Positions 1-7,388 are shown, numbered from the stretch's first letter. The stretch is DNA of 19,328 bases from Dehalococcoidia bacterium SM23_28_2 (GCA_001303545.1 LJUA01000015.1:1-19328); one strand, 5' to 3'. The notes: a model not told the origin generated them from the sequence alone. Numbers and translations: made by a program.

Positions 1-207
1 AGACATAGGGGAGACCTGCCGTTCAAACTGGAGGAGATCGCCGTCATTCTCTGCCCTGAGGATGACATGGCCACCTTCGAAAACGTTGCTCGCTCCCCGG
101 GTCCCGAGCCGGCCCGGCGCGTGCCCCTTATCGATCCGCGCTGGGGCCTTGAGCACATAATAGCCGCGTTGGCCGGCGTGCCCGAGGAGGACAGACACTC
201 GGTCTAG
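1..207 (+). CDS. C-terminal 68 aa of an unrecognised protein (5' truncated)
   Basis: Frame 1 is open from the first base to a TAG stop at 205-207 and encodes the last 68 residues of a protein whose start lies outside the window. The fragment begins RHRGDLPFKLEEIAVILC and ends GVPEEDRHSV. It has a hydrophobic beta-strand-like stretch (IAVILC) followed by an acidic turn, and an amphipathic helix near the end (WGLEHIIAALAGV). No signature motif is visible and I do not recognise the family. It converges on the DUF72 gene with 22 bp between the two stops and no obvious terminator hairpin. The reading frame and codon composition look like real coding sequence, but function cannot be assigned. Confidence 0.6.
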   Translation, partial: RHRGDLPFKLEEIAVILCPEDDMATFENVARSPGPEPARRVPLIDPRWGLEHIIAALAGVPEEDRHSV

Positions 208-229
208 CGTAAACGGCCGCCACCACCCC

Positions 230-988
230 TCACTCCCCCACCAGCCCCATCGGCGCGGCCAGCAGCTCGGCCAGCGTGTGGGCGTTGTAGACGGCGTAGG
301 CAAAGGCGTCGTTGTTGAAGTAGATGTAGACGTCGCTCAGGTCCTCCGCCAGCCGCCGCAATCGCTCCGCCCAGCCCTCCAGCATCTCCGGCTCGTAGTT
401 GCTGGCGTAGAGGACCTCGCTGCCGTGGAAGCGCATGTAGGCGAAGGAGGCCGTGGCCACCAGCGGGCACTCCATGTCCGGCATGTCGAAGGCGCAGAAG
501 CCGACGTTGTGGCGGCGCAGCAGGCGGAACACATCGTCCTGGAACCAGGACTGGTGGCGGAATTCGAAGACGTGCTCCAGGCCCGAGGGCAGGGCCTCCA
601 GGAAGGCCTCCAGCCTGGCCTCGTTCTCCGCCGTGCGATGGAAGTTGGGCGGAAGCTGATAGAGCAGGGGGCCCAGGCGGTCCTCCAGCAGGCGAGCGCC
701 CTCCAGGAAGCGGCGCAGCGGCTCCCGCGGCTCCCTCAGGCGCTTGATGTGGGTGATGAAACGGTTGACCTTGACGGCGAACCGAAAGCCGTCGGGGACG
801 GCGCGTCGCCAGAGATGCCAGGCGCTGGGCTTCGGCTGGCGGTAGAAGCTGTTGTTGATCTCCACCGTGGGGAAGTGACGGATGTAGTGCGCTAACCAGC
901 CGGAGGTAGGCGTGCCCTCAGGATAGAACATGCCCTGCCAGTGAGCGTAATGCCAGCCAGAGGTGCCGATCCAGAAGCGAGCGCCCAC
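230..988 (-). CDS. DUF72 (YecE-like) domain protein
   Basis: The 252-residue product starts MGARFWIGTSGWHYAHWQGM and has the GTSGW motif at residues 8-12, followed by FYPEGTP. It continues with the VEINNSFYRQP, FRFAVKVNRFITH, GPLLYQLPPNF, FEFRHQSW and DVYIYFNNDAFAYAV blocks that define DUF72/YecE, a TIM-barrel-like family of unknown biochemical role. Length is typical for the family and no export signal is visible. The start is GTG at 986-988 (CAC on the plus strand), preceded by a strong Shine-Dalgarno (plus-strand TCTCCTCC at 991-998). The gene is divergent from pcm, and an extended -10 promoter lies about 35 bp upstream. Family assignment is firm; cellular function is unknown. Confidence 0.93.
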   Translation of the reverse strand: MGARFWIGTSGWHYAHWQGMFYPEGTPTSGWLAHYIRHFPTVEINNSFYRQPKPSAWHLWRRAVPDGFRFAVKVNRFITHIKRLREPREPLRRFLEGARLLEDRLGPLLYQLPPNFHRTAENEARLEAFLEALPSGLEHVFEFRHQSWFQDDVFRLLRRHNVGFCAFDMPDMECPLVATASFAYMRFHGSEVLYASNYEPEMLEGWAERLRRLAEDLSDVYIYFNNDAFAYAVYNAHTLAELLAAPMGLVGE

Positions 989-1022
989 GATCTCCTCCTG
1001 TCCGCCGATGCCCTTCGCGGCG

Positions 1023-1031
1023 ATTATAGCA
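1023..1031 (-). promoter_or_regulatory. Extended -10 promoter for the DUF72 gene
   Basis: Read on the minus strand, 1031 down to 1023 gives TGCTATAAT: a perfect TATAAT preceded by the TGn extension. No good -35 is present, as is usual for extended -10 promoters. The predicted transcript start is near 1016, giving a leader of roughly 28 nt before the GTG at 988. This is a sequence-pattern call only. Confidence 0.55.
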
Positions 1032-1060
1032 GAAGCCGCCTCGCTATCGGATCAGGGCAA

Positions 1061-1069
1061 TGGTATAAT
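1061..1069 (+). promoter_or_regulatory. Extended -10 promoter for pcm
   Basis: TGGTATAAT at 1061-1069 is a perfect TATAAT with the TGn extension and no convincing -35. The predicted transcript start is near 1076, giving a leader of about 29 nt before the ATG at 1105. It lies back-to-back with the oppositely oriented extended -10 at 1023-1031, so the 116-bp gap serves both divergent genes. Confidence 0.55.
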
Positions 1070-1104
1070 TAGTTTAGGAATTCGCTTCTGGGTAGGTGTC
1101 TTGC

Positions 1105-1782
1105 ATGCCCAAAGTCACCTATAGCCTGCTGGAGAGGACCAAGGCCCAACTCCTGGCCGAGCTTAGCCGCGACATCCGTGACGAGCGAGTGCTGGCGGCC
1201 ATAGCTAAGGTTCCCCGCCAGAGGTTCGTCTCCGATGACCTGCGCGCCTTCGCCTACGACAACCGGCCTCTCCCTATCGGTCACGGCCAGACCATCTCCC
1301 AGCCCCTCATCGTGGCCATGATGACCGAAGCCCTCGACCTCAGGGGCGACGAAAAGGTGCTCGAGCTGGGGACCGGCTCCGGCTACCAGGCGGCCATCCT
1401 GGCCGAGCTCACGGCCCAGGTGGTGACGGTGGAGCGCATCGCCCCTCTGGCCGAGCAGGCAGCGGCAGTGCTGGCGGAACTGGGATACGATAACGTCCAG
1501 GTTCACCTGGCAGGCGATGCCCTGGGCTGGCCGGAGGAGGCGCCCTACGAAGGCATCCTGGTCACTGCTGCGGCGCCCGACGTTCCATCGTCTTTGGTCG
1601 AGCAGTTGGCGCCACAGGGGCGACTGGTGATCCCCGTGGGTGCCCAGGACGTGCAAGAGCTTCTTCTGGTAACCAACAGTCGCGGCGGGCTCGCGATCAA
1701 GCGCCTGGGCCCCTGCCGTTTCGTGCCCCTGCTGGGAGCCGGCGGCTGGTCCACCGCCGACTCCGGTTTCCCCGAACTCTAG
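1105..1782 (+). CDS. pcm: Protein-L-isoaspartate O-methyltransferase
   Basis: This is a SAM-dependent methyltransferase that caps isoaspartyl residues in aged cytosolic proteins so that they can revert to aspartate. The 225-aa product has the family hallmarks: RQRFV (39-42), an AYDNRPLPIGHGQTISQP block (50-67), the SAM-binding motif I VLELGTGSGY (85-94), the acidic ribose-contact strand TVERI (108-112), and GDALGWPEEAPYEGILVTAAA (138-157) with the usual post-motif residues. Length matches bacterial PCMTs. I prefer the ATG at 1105, with GGTAGG eight bases upstream, over an in-frame GTG at 1096 that has no well-placed ribosome site. The C-terminus WSTADSGFPEL is slightly extended. It appears to be transcribed alone. 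Confidence 0.95.
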   Translation: MPKVTYSLLERTKAQLLAELSRDIRDERVLAAIAKVPRQRFVSDDLRAFAYDNRPLPIGHGQTISQPLIVAMMTEALDLRGDEKVLELGTGSGYQAAILAELTAQVVTVERIAPLAEQAAAVLAELGYDNVQVHLAGDALGWPEEAPYEGILVTAAAPDVPSSLVEQLAPQGRLVIPVGAQDVQELLLVTNSRGGLAIKRLGPCRFVPLLGAGGWSTADSGFPEL

Positions 1783-1788
1783 GTTCGA

Positions 1789-1812
1789 AGTCTCTTCCTA
1801 AATCAGAGGACT
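1789..1812 (+). terminator. Possible weak terminator hairpin after pcm
   Basis: AGTC-TCT (1789-1795) can pair with AGA-G-GACT (1805-1812), leaving one bulged base and a 9-nt loop. T-rich sequence follows, but the nearest run (CTTTTTC at 1829-1834) is about 17 bases away. It is therefore not a canonical intrinsic terminator. It sits directly after the pcm stop. Confidence 0.25.
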
Positions 1813-1835
1813 CTCCAAGGTTTATTGCTTTTTCA

Positions 1836-1848
1836 TGACATTTTGTCA
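1836..1848. repeat. Short inverted repeat in an AT-rich gap upstream of the recombinase gene
   Basis: TGACA-TTT-TGTCA is a perfect 5-bp inverted repeat within an unusually AT-rich stretch (about 1795-1930) of an otherwise GC-rich window. It could be an operator or part of a recombinase-related site, or be chance. The 245-bp gap 1783-2027 holds no supportable gene. Confidence 0.3.
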
Positions 1849-1973
1849 ATTTTTCCTTCATAATCAAGTTAACTTCGGTCACCGCCAAGCGTTGTACATT
1901 GGTGAAAAATTTGCGGGGATTTGCTGTGTAGATTTTCCTTGGGCCGCCTAGACGGCAGGCGACAGGGTCGGTG

Positions 1974-1979
1974 TAGAAT
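1974..1979 (+). promoter_or_regulatory. Candidate -10 element for the Xer-type recombinase gene
   Basis: TAGAAT at 1974-1979 sits in the context GGTGTAGAAT. The same ten bases recur at the better-supported promoter near 16228. No good -35 is visible at 16-18 bp spacing. The predicted transcript start near 1986 would give a leader of about 42 nt that contains the GGAGG ribosome site. Confidence 0.35.
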
Positions 1980-2027
1980 AGTCCGACCCCCAAGGTGTGT
2001 GTTAAGAGACGGCCGGAGGTTTAAGGA

Positions 2028-2930
2028 ATGGAGAGTCATCTAACCGCGTTCCTGGACTTTCTCTCGGCGGAAAAGGGAGCTTCCAGCAATACCATTGCGG
2101 CTTATCGCAATGATCTCGAACAACTAGCCGAATACCTCAAGGCGCACGGTAACGGCAATCGTTGGGACAAGGTCGACCGCATGGTCATTCAAGACTTCAT
2201 CCTCGACCTGAAGCAGCGCAAGTATGCGGAAACGACCGTGGCCCGCAAGGTAGCAGCCATCCGCTCCTTCTTTGGTTTCCTGGCTGCCGAGGGCATTCTA
2301 GCCAACAACCCCACTGACGGCCTGGCTTCGCCGCGTGTGGGCAAGATGCTCCCCAAGGCCATCACCCCCAACGAAGTGGATGAACTGCTGGAACAGCCCT
2401 GCAAGCGGGCCACCCCCGAAGCGAAGCGAGACCGGGCGATGCTGGAGCTGCTGTACGCTACCGGCATGCGGGTCACCGAGCTGGTGTCGCTGGAGGTATC
2501 CAACGTCAGCTTGGACGGGAAGAATCCCTTCGTTCGCTGCACGGGCAAGGGAGCGAAGGAGCGCATCATCCCCATCCACGAACAAGCCACCGAGGCCCTG
2601 ACAGAATACCTGACGGAAGCCCGATCCCTAATGGTCCGTAACAAGAACGAGAAGGCGCTGTTTGTCAACCGCCGCGGCGAACGCCTTACTCGTCAGGGCT
2701 TCTGGCTGATCCTGAAAGGATACGCCAAGGCGGCCAACCTGCGCGACGACGTGACGCCCCACACGCTGCGCCACAGCTTTGCTACTCACATGCTGCGAGG
2801 CGGAATGCCCCTGCGGCACGTCCAGGAAATGCTGGGCCACGCCAATATCTCTACCACTCAGGTTTACACCCACCTGGCAAGCGAGCACGTTCGGCAGGTT
2901 TACGAGAAGGCCCATCCCCGCGCGCTGTAG
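2028..2930 (+). CDS. Tyrosine recombinase, XerC/XerD type
   Basis: This is a site-specific tyrosine recombinase of the Xer family, which resolves chromosome dimers at dif sites. The 300-aa product has an N-terminal SAM-like core-binding domain (about 1-90, including the SSNTIAAYRNDL and YAETTVARKVAAIRSFF helices) and a C-terminal catalytic domain (about 108-295). All active-site residues are visible: Arg148 (ATGMRVTEL), Lys174 in TGKGAKER, His245 and Arg248 (PHTLRHSFATHML), His271 (LGHANISTTQ) and the nucleophile Tyr280 (QVYTH). Length is exactly typical. The start ATG is preceded by GGAGG at 2015-2019. XerC cannot be separated from XerD, or from the single-recombinase XerA type, by reading alone. 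The chromosomal setting beside pcm makes a housekeeping role more likely than a phage integrase. Confidence 0.93.
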   Translation: MESHLTAFLDFLSAEKGASSNTIAAYRNDLEQLAEYLKAHGNGNRWDKVDRMVIQDFILDLKQRKYAETTVARKVAAIRSFFGFLAAEGILANNPTDGLASPRVGKMLPKAITPNEVDELLEQPCKRATPEAKRDRAMLELLYATGMRVTELVSLEVSNVSLDGKNPFVRCTGKGAKERIIPIHEQATEALTEYLTEARSLMVRNKNEKALFVNRRGERLTRQGFWLILKGYAKAANLRDDVTPHTLRHSFATHMLRGGMPLRHVQEMLGHANISTTQVYTHLASEHVRQVYEKAHPRAL

Positions 2931-2957
2931 CTAATACTTCGGCCCACAGTGTACTAT

Positions 2958-2996
2958 AGGGAGGTGAAGGTAGTCCTCACCTCCCTTTTGTTATTG
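2958..2996 (+). terminator. Intrinsic terminator after the recombinase gene, overlapping the next gene's start
   Basis: AGGGAGGTGA (2958-2967) and TCACCTCCCT (2977-2986) form a perfect 10-bp stem with a 9-nt loop, followed by TTTTGTTATT. This is a good Rho-independent terminator 28 bp after the recombinase stop. It overlaps the first signal-peptide codons of the downstream metallopeptidase lipoprotein, so it could also act as an attenuator for that gene. Confidence 0.75.
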
Positions 2997-4910
2997 GTTG
3001 TCATCCTCTGCCTGGCCTGCGCCCAGGAAACAGCCCAAGAAACGCCCACTCGGGCGCCGACGCCCGCCGCTAGCCCATCGCCCACAGCCGTGTCATCGCC
3101 TACAGCCCTGCCATCGCCTACGGCCTTGCCCACCCCCACACCCTCGCCTGAGCCCAACCAGACCCAGCCTTTGGACCGCGACCTCCTGGATCTGGCCGTC
3201 CGCCTGGGTCGCGCGACCGGCCCCTTGTCGCCTATCGCCCAGCAGCAGCCGCCAGCCTATCAGGAGGGCCAGCAGCACGAATTCACCATCCTGGACGTCT
3301 TCACACCATCCCTGCCGACGGTGAACGCTACCCTCCGCCTCATCACTCCTCACGGCTACTTCTACTTCCAGGAGGGCCTCGAGGTCTCCCAAGAGGATCT
3401 GCAACAAGCAGGACAAGACTTCGAAGAGATCGTCTACCCCACGGTAGTGCGCTATTTCGGCCAGGAGTGGACGCCAGGGGTGGACAGCGATAGCCACATC
3501 ACCCTCCTCCACGCTGACCTGATCGGCCTGGGTGGCTACTTCAGCGACGGGGATGAACACCCACGCGCCGCCAGCCCCGCCAGCAACGAGCGGGAGATGG
3601 TCTACCTGGATACTGCGGCTTTGATTCCGGGCTCCGATAGCTACAACGGGCTCATAGCCCATGAGCTTCAGCACTTGGTGCACTGGAATGCCGACCCCAA
3701 CGAGGAGATATGGGTGGACGAAGGCCTGGCGGAGCTGGCACGAGAGCTAGCCAAACGCGACTCAGGCTCTGCACGGATGACCGTTGCCCAGCCCGACACC
3801 CAGCTCAATGCATGGGAGCCTCTGGGCGCTGGCAATGCCGCGCACTACGCTGCCTCCCACCTGTTCATCCGCTACCTGCTGGAGCACTACGGCAGCTTCG
3901 AAGACGCCCGCCGCCTTCTGACGGAGCCCGCCGACGGCATCGAGGGCATAGATGCCTATCTTGCGCCCTACGGAGTCACCTTCGATGACGTTTTCGCCGA
4001 CTGGCTCATCGCCAACTACCTGGACGACCCCGACGGCGGCCCCTACAGCTATGCCGATGCCGAGGTCGAGGTATCATCGGCTACCGCCCTCCTCGACTAC
4101 GGCGAGGGTGAGGACACTGTCCACCAGTTCGCCGCCGACTACATCGAGGTGGACCTGGTCGAGGGTGACGCCATCTTCTCCTTCGAGGGCGAGCAGGCGG
4201 TCAAGGCCATCCCCAACGAACCCCACAGCGGCCGTGGCCAGTGGTGGTCGGGCCGCGGCGATGCTATCGACAGCATCCTCACCGGCGAGTTCGATCTGAC
4301 GGACATCGAGAGCGCCACCCTCACCTTCTGGACCTGGTACGACATCGAAAGCCACTGGGACCACGCCTACGTCATGGCCTCCAGCGACGGCGGCAGTACC
4401 TGGCAGATCCTCAGCGGCCGCTACACCAATGAAGAGAATCCGCTCGGCCTGTCCTATGGGCCCGCCTACACCGGCAAGAGCGGCGGCGGCGACAGCCCTG
4501 CCTGGGTGGAGGAGAGCATCGACCTCAGCCCCTTCGCCGGTCAGAAGATCCTCCTGCGCTTCGAGTACATCACCGACGAGGCCGTCAATCTCAACGGCTG
4601 GGCCATCGACGACATCGCCATCCCCGAGCTGGACTTCTCCGACGATGCCGAGGAAGACCGCATCTGGCAGGCCCAGGGCTTCCAGCGGCTGGATGAACCC
4701 CTGTCCCAGCGGTTCGTCGTCCAGGTCATAGAGATAGGCGAGAGCACCAGCGTGCGGGCGCTGCCTCTGGACGAGGCTAACCAGGGCGAGGTTCGCCTGT
4801 CGGGCTTCGGGTCGGCCCTGTACAAGGCGGCCATCGTCGTCGCTGCTGCCACCGACGGCACCACTCAGGCGGCTCCTTACCGCTATTCGCTTCGTCCGGC
4901 CGAGCTATGA
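2964..4910 (+). CDS. Secreted zinc metallopeptidase lipoprotein (M6/immune-inhibitor-A-like architecture)
   Basis: This is a predicted exported, lipid-anchored gluzincin-type protease. Counting from GTG 2964 (648 aa), the N-terminus MKVVLTSLLLLVVILCLAC is a signal peptide ending in a lipobox-like CLAC (Cys19; the -3 residue is Cys, so the lipobox is not classical). A Thr/Pro/Ser linker covers about residues 26-66. The catalytic motif HELQH is at 233-237 within LIAHELQHLVHW, and DEGLAE supplies the likely third zinc ligand (Glu253). Residues about 425-555 form a beta-sandwich with SSDGGSTW and NGWAIDDIAI blocks, as in the C-terminal domains of immune-inhibitor-A-like peptidases. A final beta-rich segment follows. 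Start choice is uncertain: GTG 2949 is also in frame, neither has a well-spaced ribosome site, and 2964 lies inside the terminator hairpin. Substrates are unknown. Confidence 0.85.
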   Translation: MKVVLTSLLLLVVILCLACAQETAQETPTRAPTPAASPSPTAVSSPTALPSPTALPTPTPSPEPNQTQPLDRDLLDLAVRLGRATGPLSPIAQQQPPAYQEGQQHEFTILDVFTPSLPTVNATLRLITPHGYFYFQEGLEVSQEDLQQAGQDFEEIVYPTVVRYFGQEWTPGVDSDSHITLLHADLIGLGGYFSDGDEHPRAASPASNEREMVYLDTAALIPGSDSYNGLIAHELQHLVHWNADPNEEIWVDEGLAELARELAKRDSGSARMTVAQPDTQLNAWEPLGAGNAAHYAASHLFIRYLLEHYGSFEDARRLLTEPADGIEGIDAYLAPYGVTFDDVFADWLIANYLDDPDGGPYSYADAEVEVSSATALLDYGEGEDTVHQFAADYIEVDLVEGDAIFSFEGEQAVKAIPNEPHSGRGQWWSGRGDAIDSILTGEFDLTDIESATLTFWTWYDIESHWDHAYVMASSDGGSTWQILSGRYTNEENPLGLSYGPAYTGKSGGGDSPAWVEESIDLSPFAGQKILLRFEYITDEAVNLNGWAIDDIAIPELDFSDDAEEDRIWQAQGFQRLDEPLSQRFVVQVIEIGESTSVRALPLDEANQGEVRLSGFGSALYKAAIVVAAATDGTTQAAPYRYSLRPAEL

Positions 4911-4914
4911 GCCC

Positions 4915-4943
4915 TTGCCTGCCGGCCAACTCGTAGGTATGAT
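4915..4943 (+). promoter_or_regulatory. Candidate sigma70 promoter for the LOG-like gene
   Basis: TTGCCT (4915-4920, 4/6 match) and TATGAT (4938-4943, 5/6 match) are separated by exactly 17 bp. The predicted transcript start is near 4950, just before an in-frame ATG at 4954. If real, the LOG-like mRNA would be nearly leaderless and the true start would be 4954. Confidence 0.4.
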
Positions 4944-5439
4944 GAGACGCGTCATGATCATTGCCGTCATCGGCGGAGAGGAAGCTTCGGCTGAGGTGGA
5001 TCGCCTGGCCGAAGAGGTGGGACGCGAGCTGGCCAAGCGGGGCTGCACCGTCGTCTGCGGCGGCGGCTCCGGCGTGATGGAAGCGGTCTGTCGAGGCGCT
5101 CGCGCCGAAGGCGGTCACACCATCGGCATCCTTCCCGGCCACAACGTCGCCGAGTTTGCCCCCAACGAGTACGTTGAGTTCCCCATCTTCACCGGCCTGG
5201 GATTCGCCCGCAACTCGATGGTCGCCCTCTCCGGCCAAGCGGTCATCGCCATCGACGGCTCCTACGGCACGCTGACGGAGATCGCCTACGCCCTCATCCA
5301 CGAGGTGCCCATCGTCGGACTCGACACCTGGGAGTTCTCCTACCCCGGCCACGACGCCGAACGGGTGATGCGGGCCGAAGACGCTGTGGATGCGGTAGAG
5401 AAGGCGATCGCCGCCGCTGAGAAGCGGTCCAGCCGCTAG
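4939..5439 (+). CDS. TIGR00725-type LOG-family protein (Rossmann fold, possible nucleotide phosphoribohydrolase)
   Basis: The 166-aa product has the compact LOG/lysine-decarboxylase-like fold: IIAVIGGEEAS (7-17), CGGGSGVMEAVCRGA (40-54), TIGILPG (61-67), GFARNSMVALSGQAVIAI (88-105) and DGSYGTLTEIAYAL (106-119). The last corresponds to the family PGGxGTxxE motif, but Pro-Gly is replaced by Asp-Gly. TIGR00725 members are cytosolic and mostly uncharacterised, while related LOG proteins release free base from nucleoside monophosphates; a similar reaction here is inference. The start could be ATG 4939, 4942 or 4954; the last gives MIIAVIGGEEAS, closest to the usual family N-terminus. It sits 28 bp after the metallopeptidase and 14 bp before enolase, consistent with an operon. 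Confidence 0.85.
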   Translation: MMRRVMIIAVIGGEEASAEVDRLAEEVGRELAKRGCTVVCGGGSGVMEAVCRGARAEGGHTIGILPGHNVAEFAPNEYVEFPIFTGLGFARNSMVALSGQAVIAIDGSYGTLTEIAYALIHEVPIVGLDTWEFSYPGHDAERVMRAEDAVDAVEKAIAAAEKRSSR

Positions 5440-5453
5440 TGTGAGGTGAAGCC

Positions 5454-6728
5454 GTGGAGATCGATAGCATAGAAGCACGAGAGATCCTCGACTCCCGCAG
5501 CAACCCCACTCTGGAGGTGGAGGTTGTGCTGATCGAGGGGACGGTGGGAGTGGCTGCTGTTCCCTCGGGCGCCAGTACCGGCGCTCACGAGGTGCTCGAG
5601 TTGCGCGATGGCGACGCCGATCGCTACGGCGGCAAGGGCGTCCTCAAGGCAGCAGCCAACGTCAGCCAGGAGATCGCTGCCACAGTGGTGGGGATGTCCT
5701 GCCTGGATCAGGCGGCCATCGACGATGCCCTGATCCGCCTGGACGGCACCCCCAACAAGAGCCGCCTGGGAGCGAACGCCATCCTGGGCGTCTCGCTGGC
5801 GGTGGCCCACGCTGCTGCCAGCTACCTGAACCTGCCCCTTTATCGATATCTGGGCGGCCCGACGGCACGCACCCTGCCAGTACCCTTCTTCAACATTATT
5901 AATGGCGGCAGGCATGCTCCCGGCGGCACGGACATCCAGGAGTTCATGGTCGTACCGGTGGGAGCCAACACCTTCAGCGATGCCCTGCGCATGGGAGCAG
6001 AACTCTACCACTCCCTCCACAAAGTACTGGCCGACAAGAAATTGCCTACGACGGTGGGCGACGAGGGCGGCTTCGCGCCTCCCCTACCGAGGAACGAGGA
6101 GGCGATAAACCTGCTGCTGGCGGCCATCGAGGCGGCCGGCTATCGGCCGGGGGAGGATGTGGCCATCGCCATCGACGCCGCCGCCAGCGAGTACTATCGC
6201 GATGATCAGTACGTCTTCGCTCGCGAGGGGCGCAGGTTCAAGGACGCCGACGAGATGGTGACCTTCTGGCAGGACTGGTGTAGCCGCTATCCCATCGTCA
6301 GCATCGAGGACGGCATGGCCCAGGACGACTGGACGGGCTGGTGGAAGCTGACAGCGGAACTTGGGCGCAAGGTGCAGATGGTGGGCGATGACCTGCTGGT
6401 AACCAACGTGGAGCGCATCCAGAAGGGCATCCGCGAGGGAGCAGCCAACGCTGTGCTCATCAAGCCCAACCAGATCGGGACGCTGACGGAGACCCTGGCG
6501 GCCATCGATACGGCCAAGGGCGGTGGCTGGCGGGCGATGATCTCCCATCGCAGCGGCGAGACGGAGGACACGACGATAGCCGACCTGGCGGTGGCCACCG
6601 GCTGCGGCCAGATCAAGAGCGGCGCCCCCGCTCGCGGCGAGCGGACAGCCAAGTACAACCGCCTCCTGCGCATCGAGGAGGAACTGGGGCCGGCAGCGAG
6701 GTTTCCCGGACGGGAAGCGCTGAGATAG
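5454..6728 (+). CDS. eno: Enolase (phosphopyruvate hydratase)
   Basis: Catalyses 2-phosphoglycerate to phosphoenolpyruvate plus water in glycolysis and gluconeogenesis, in the cytosol. The 424-aa product has the full motif set: ILDSRSNPTLEVEV (11-24), SGASTGAHEVLELRDGD (38-54), catalytic Glu204 in GDEGGFAP, Mg ligands Asp241, Glu285 (SIEDGMAQDDW) and Asp312 (GDDLLVTN), catalytic Lys337 in LIKPNQIGTLTE, and the SHRSGET loop (364-370). Length is normal. It differs from the common form at HAPGGTDIQEFM (154-165, usually HADNxxDIQEFM) and has IKPNQ rather than IKxNQ with a small residue. The start is GTG at 5454 behind GAGGTGAA, 14 bp after the LOG-like gene, so co-transcription is likely. Confidence 0.97.
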   Translation: MEIDSIEAREILDSRSNPTLEVEVVLIEGTVGVAAVPSGASTGAHEVLELRDGDADRYGGKGVLKAAANVSQEIAATVVGMSCLDQAAIDDALIRLDGTPNKSRLGANAILGVSLAVAHAAASYLNLPLYRYLGGPTARTLPVPFFNIINGGRHAPGGTDIQEFMVVPVGANTFSDALRMGAELYHSLHKVLADKKLPTTVGDEGGFAPPLPRNEEAINLLLAAIEAAGYRPGEDVAIAIDAAASEYYRDDQYVFAREGRRFKDADEMVTFWQDWCSRYPIVSIEDGMAQDDWTGWWKLTAELGRKVQMVGDDLLVTNVERIQKGIREGAANAVLIKPNQIGTLTETLAAIDTAKGGGWRAMISHRSGETEDTTIADLAVATGCGQIKSGAPARGERTAKYNRLLRIEEELGPAARFPGREALR

Positions 6729-6839
6729 ACACCGCATGACAACACATCAAGGCCGAAGAGCCTTACACCATGAAACCCTGGCAACAATGGAGCCGATTGC
6801 CTCTTGCCAGAGCACCGATTATCTGCTAATAAGTGGAGC

Positions 6840-7388
6840 ATGAATCGGATTCTTTTGGCCGTTCAGATTGGTGCAGTGTGCTTCTGCCTTCTGCTGGTGG
6901 CTGCATGTGGGGACGACGAGGACTCCACCACACCAGCGGGATCTCCTACGACGCCCACTGAGGACGGCACCCCGATTCCAGCCACGGTGTCCGGCATCAG
7001 CGCGAGGGGAGAAAGGGTCGAAGAGCTGGCAAACTCTGTCGAGCAGCAGGTCACTTGGGAAGACGGCACAACCCATAAGGGAAGCATCCCCGATCTGGTG
7101 TTCGAAACCGTCGGCAAGCCCGATGCCGGTCATGGTCACCGGGTGGTAGCTCGCTGGCTGGGCGATACTAGCTGGCAGGTCACTATCTTCATGCGGGTTG
7201 TCGATCGCTCGATCGATCCGCCAACGGAGTCCGACCTGCAAGGCGAGTTCTACTACGACGAAGAGACAGCTGAGTTCACGGCCGCCAACGGCAGGGGCCT
7301 ATTTGCCTTGACCGGCCAAAACCCGTGCGAAGCTGATCCGTCGGATCCCGACTACTGCCCGCTGGACAAGGAAGTAGTAAGTCCCTAG
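6840..7388 (+). CDS. Lipoprotein of unknown function
   Basis: A 182-aa exported lipoprotein. MNRILLAVQIGAVCFCLLLVAAC is a signal peptide with lipobox VAAC (Cys23), followed by an Asp/Glu/Thr/Pro-rich linker to about residue 48. The mature part (about 49-182) is compact and likely beta-rich, with blocks QQVTWEDGTTHKG, RVVARWLGDTSWQVTIFMRV, LQGEFYYDEETAEFTAANGRG and a C-terminal NPCEADPSDPDYCPLD holding two Cys that could form a disulfide. I do not recognise a named domain. The start at ATG 6840 gives a proper signal peptide; an in-frame upstream TTG at 6804 does not. It is followed by a second lipoprotein gene 92 bp downstream on the same strand. Confidence 0.8.
   Translation: MNRILLAVQIGAVCFCLLLVAACGDDEDSTTPAGSPTTPTEDGTPIPATVSGISARGERVEELANSVEQQVTWEDGTTHKGSIPDLVFETVGKPDAGHGHRVVARWLGDTSWQVTIFMRVVDRSIDPPTESDLQGEFYYDEETAEFTAANGRGLFALTGQNPCEADPSDPDYCPLDKEVVSP

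Noticed and set aside
6749..6767. AAGGC/GCCTT hairpin after enolase as a terminator
   Set aside because: Only a 5-bp stem with no following T-run.
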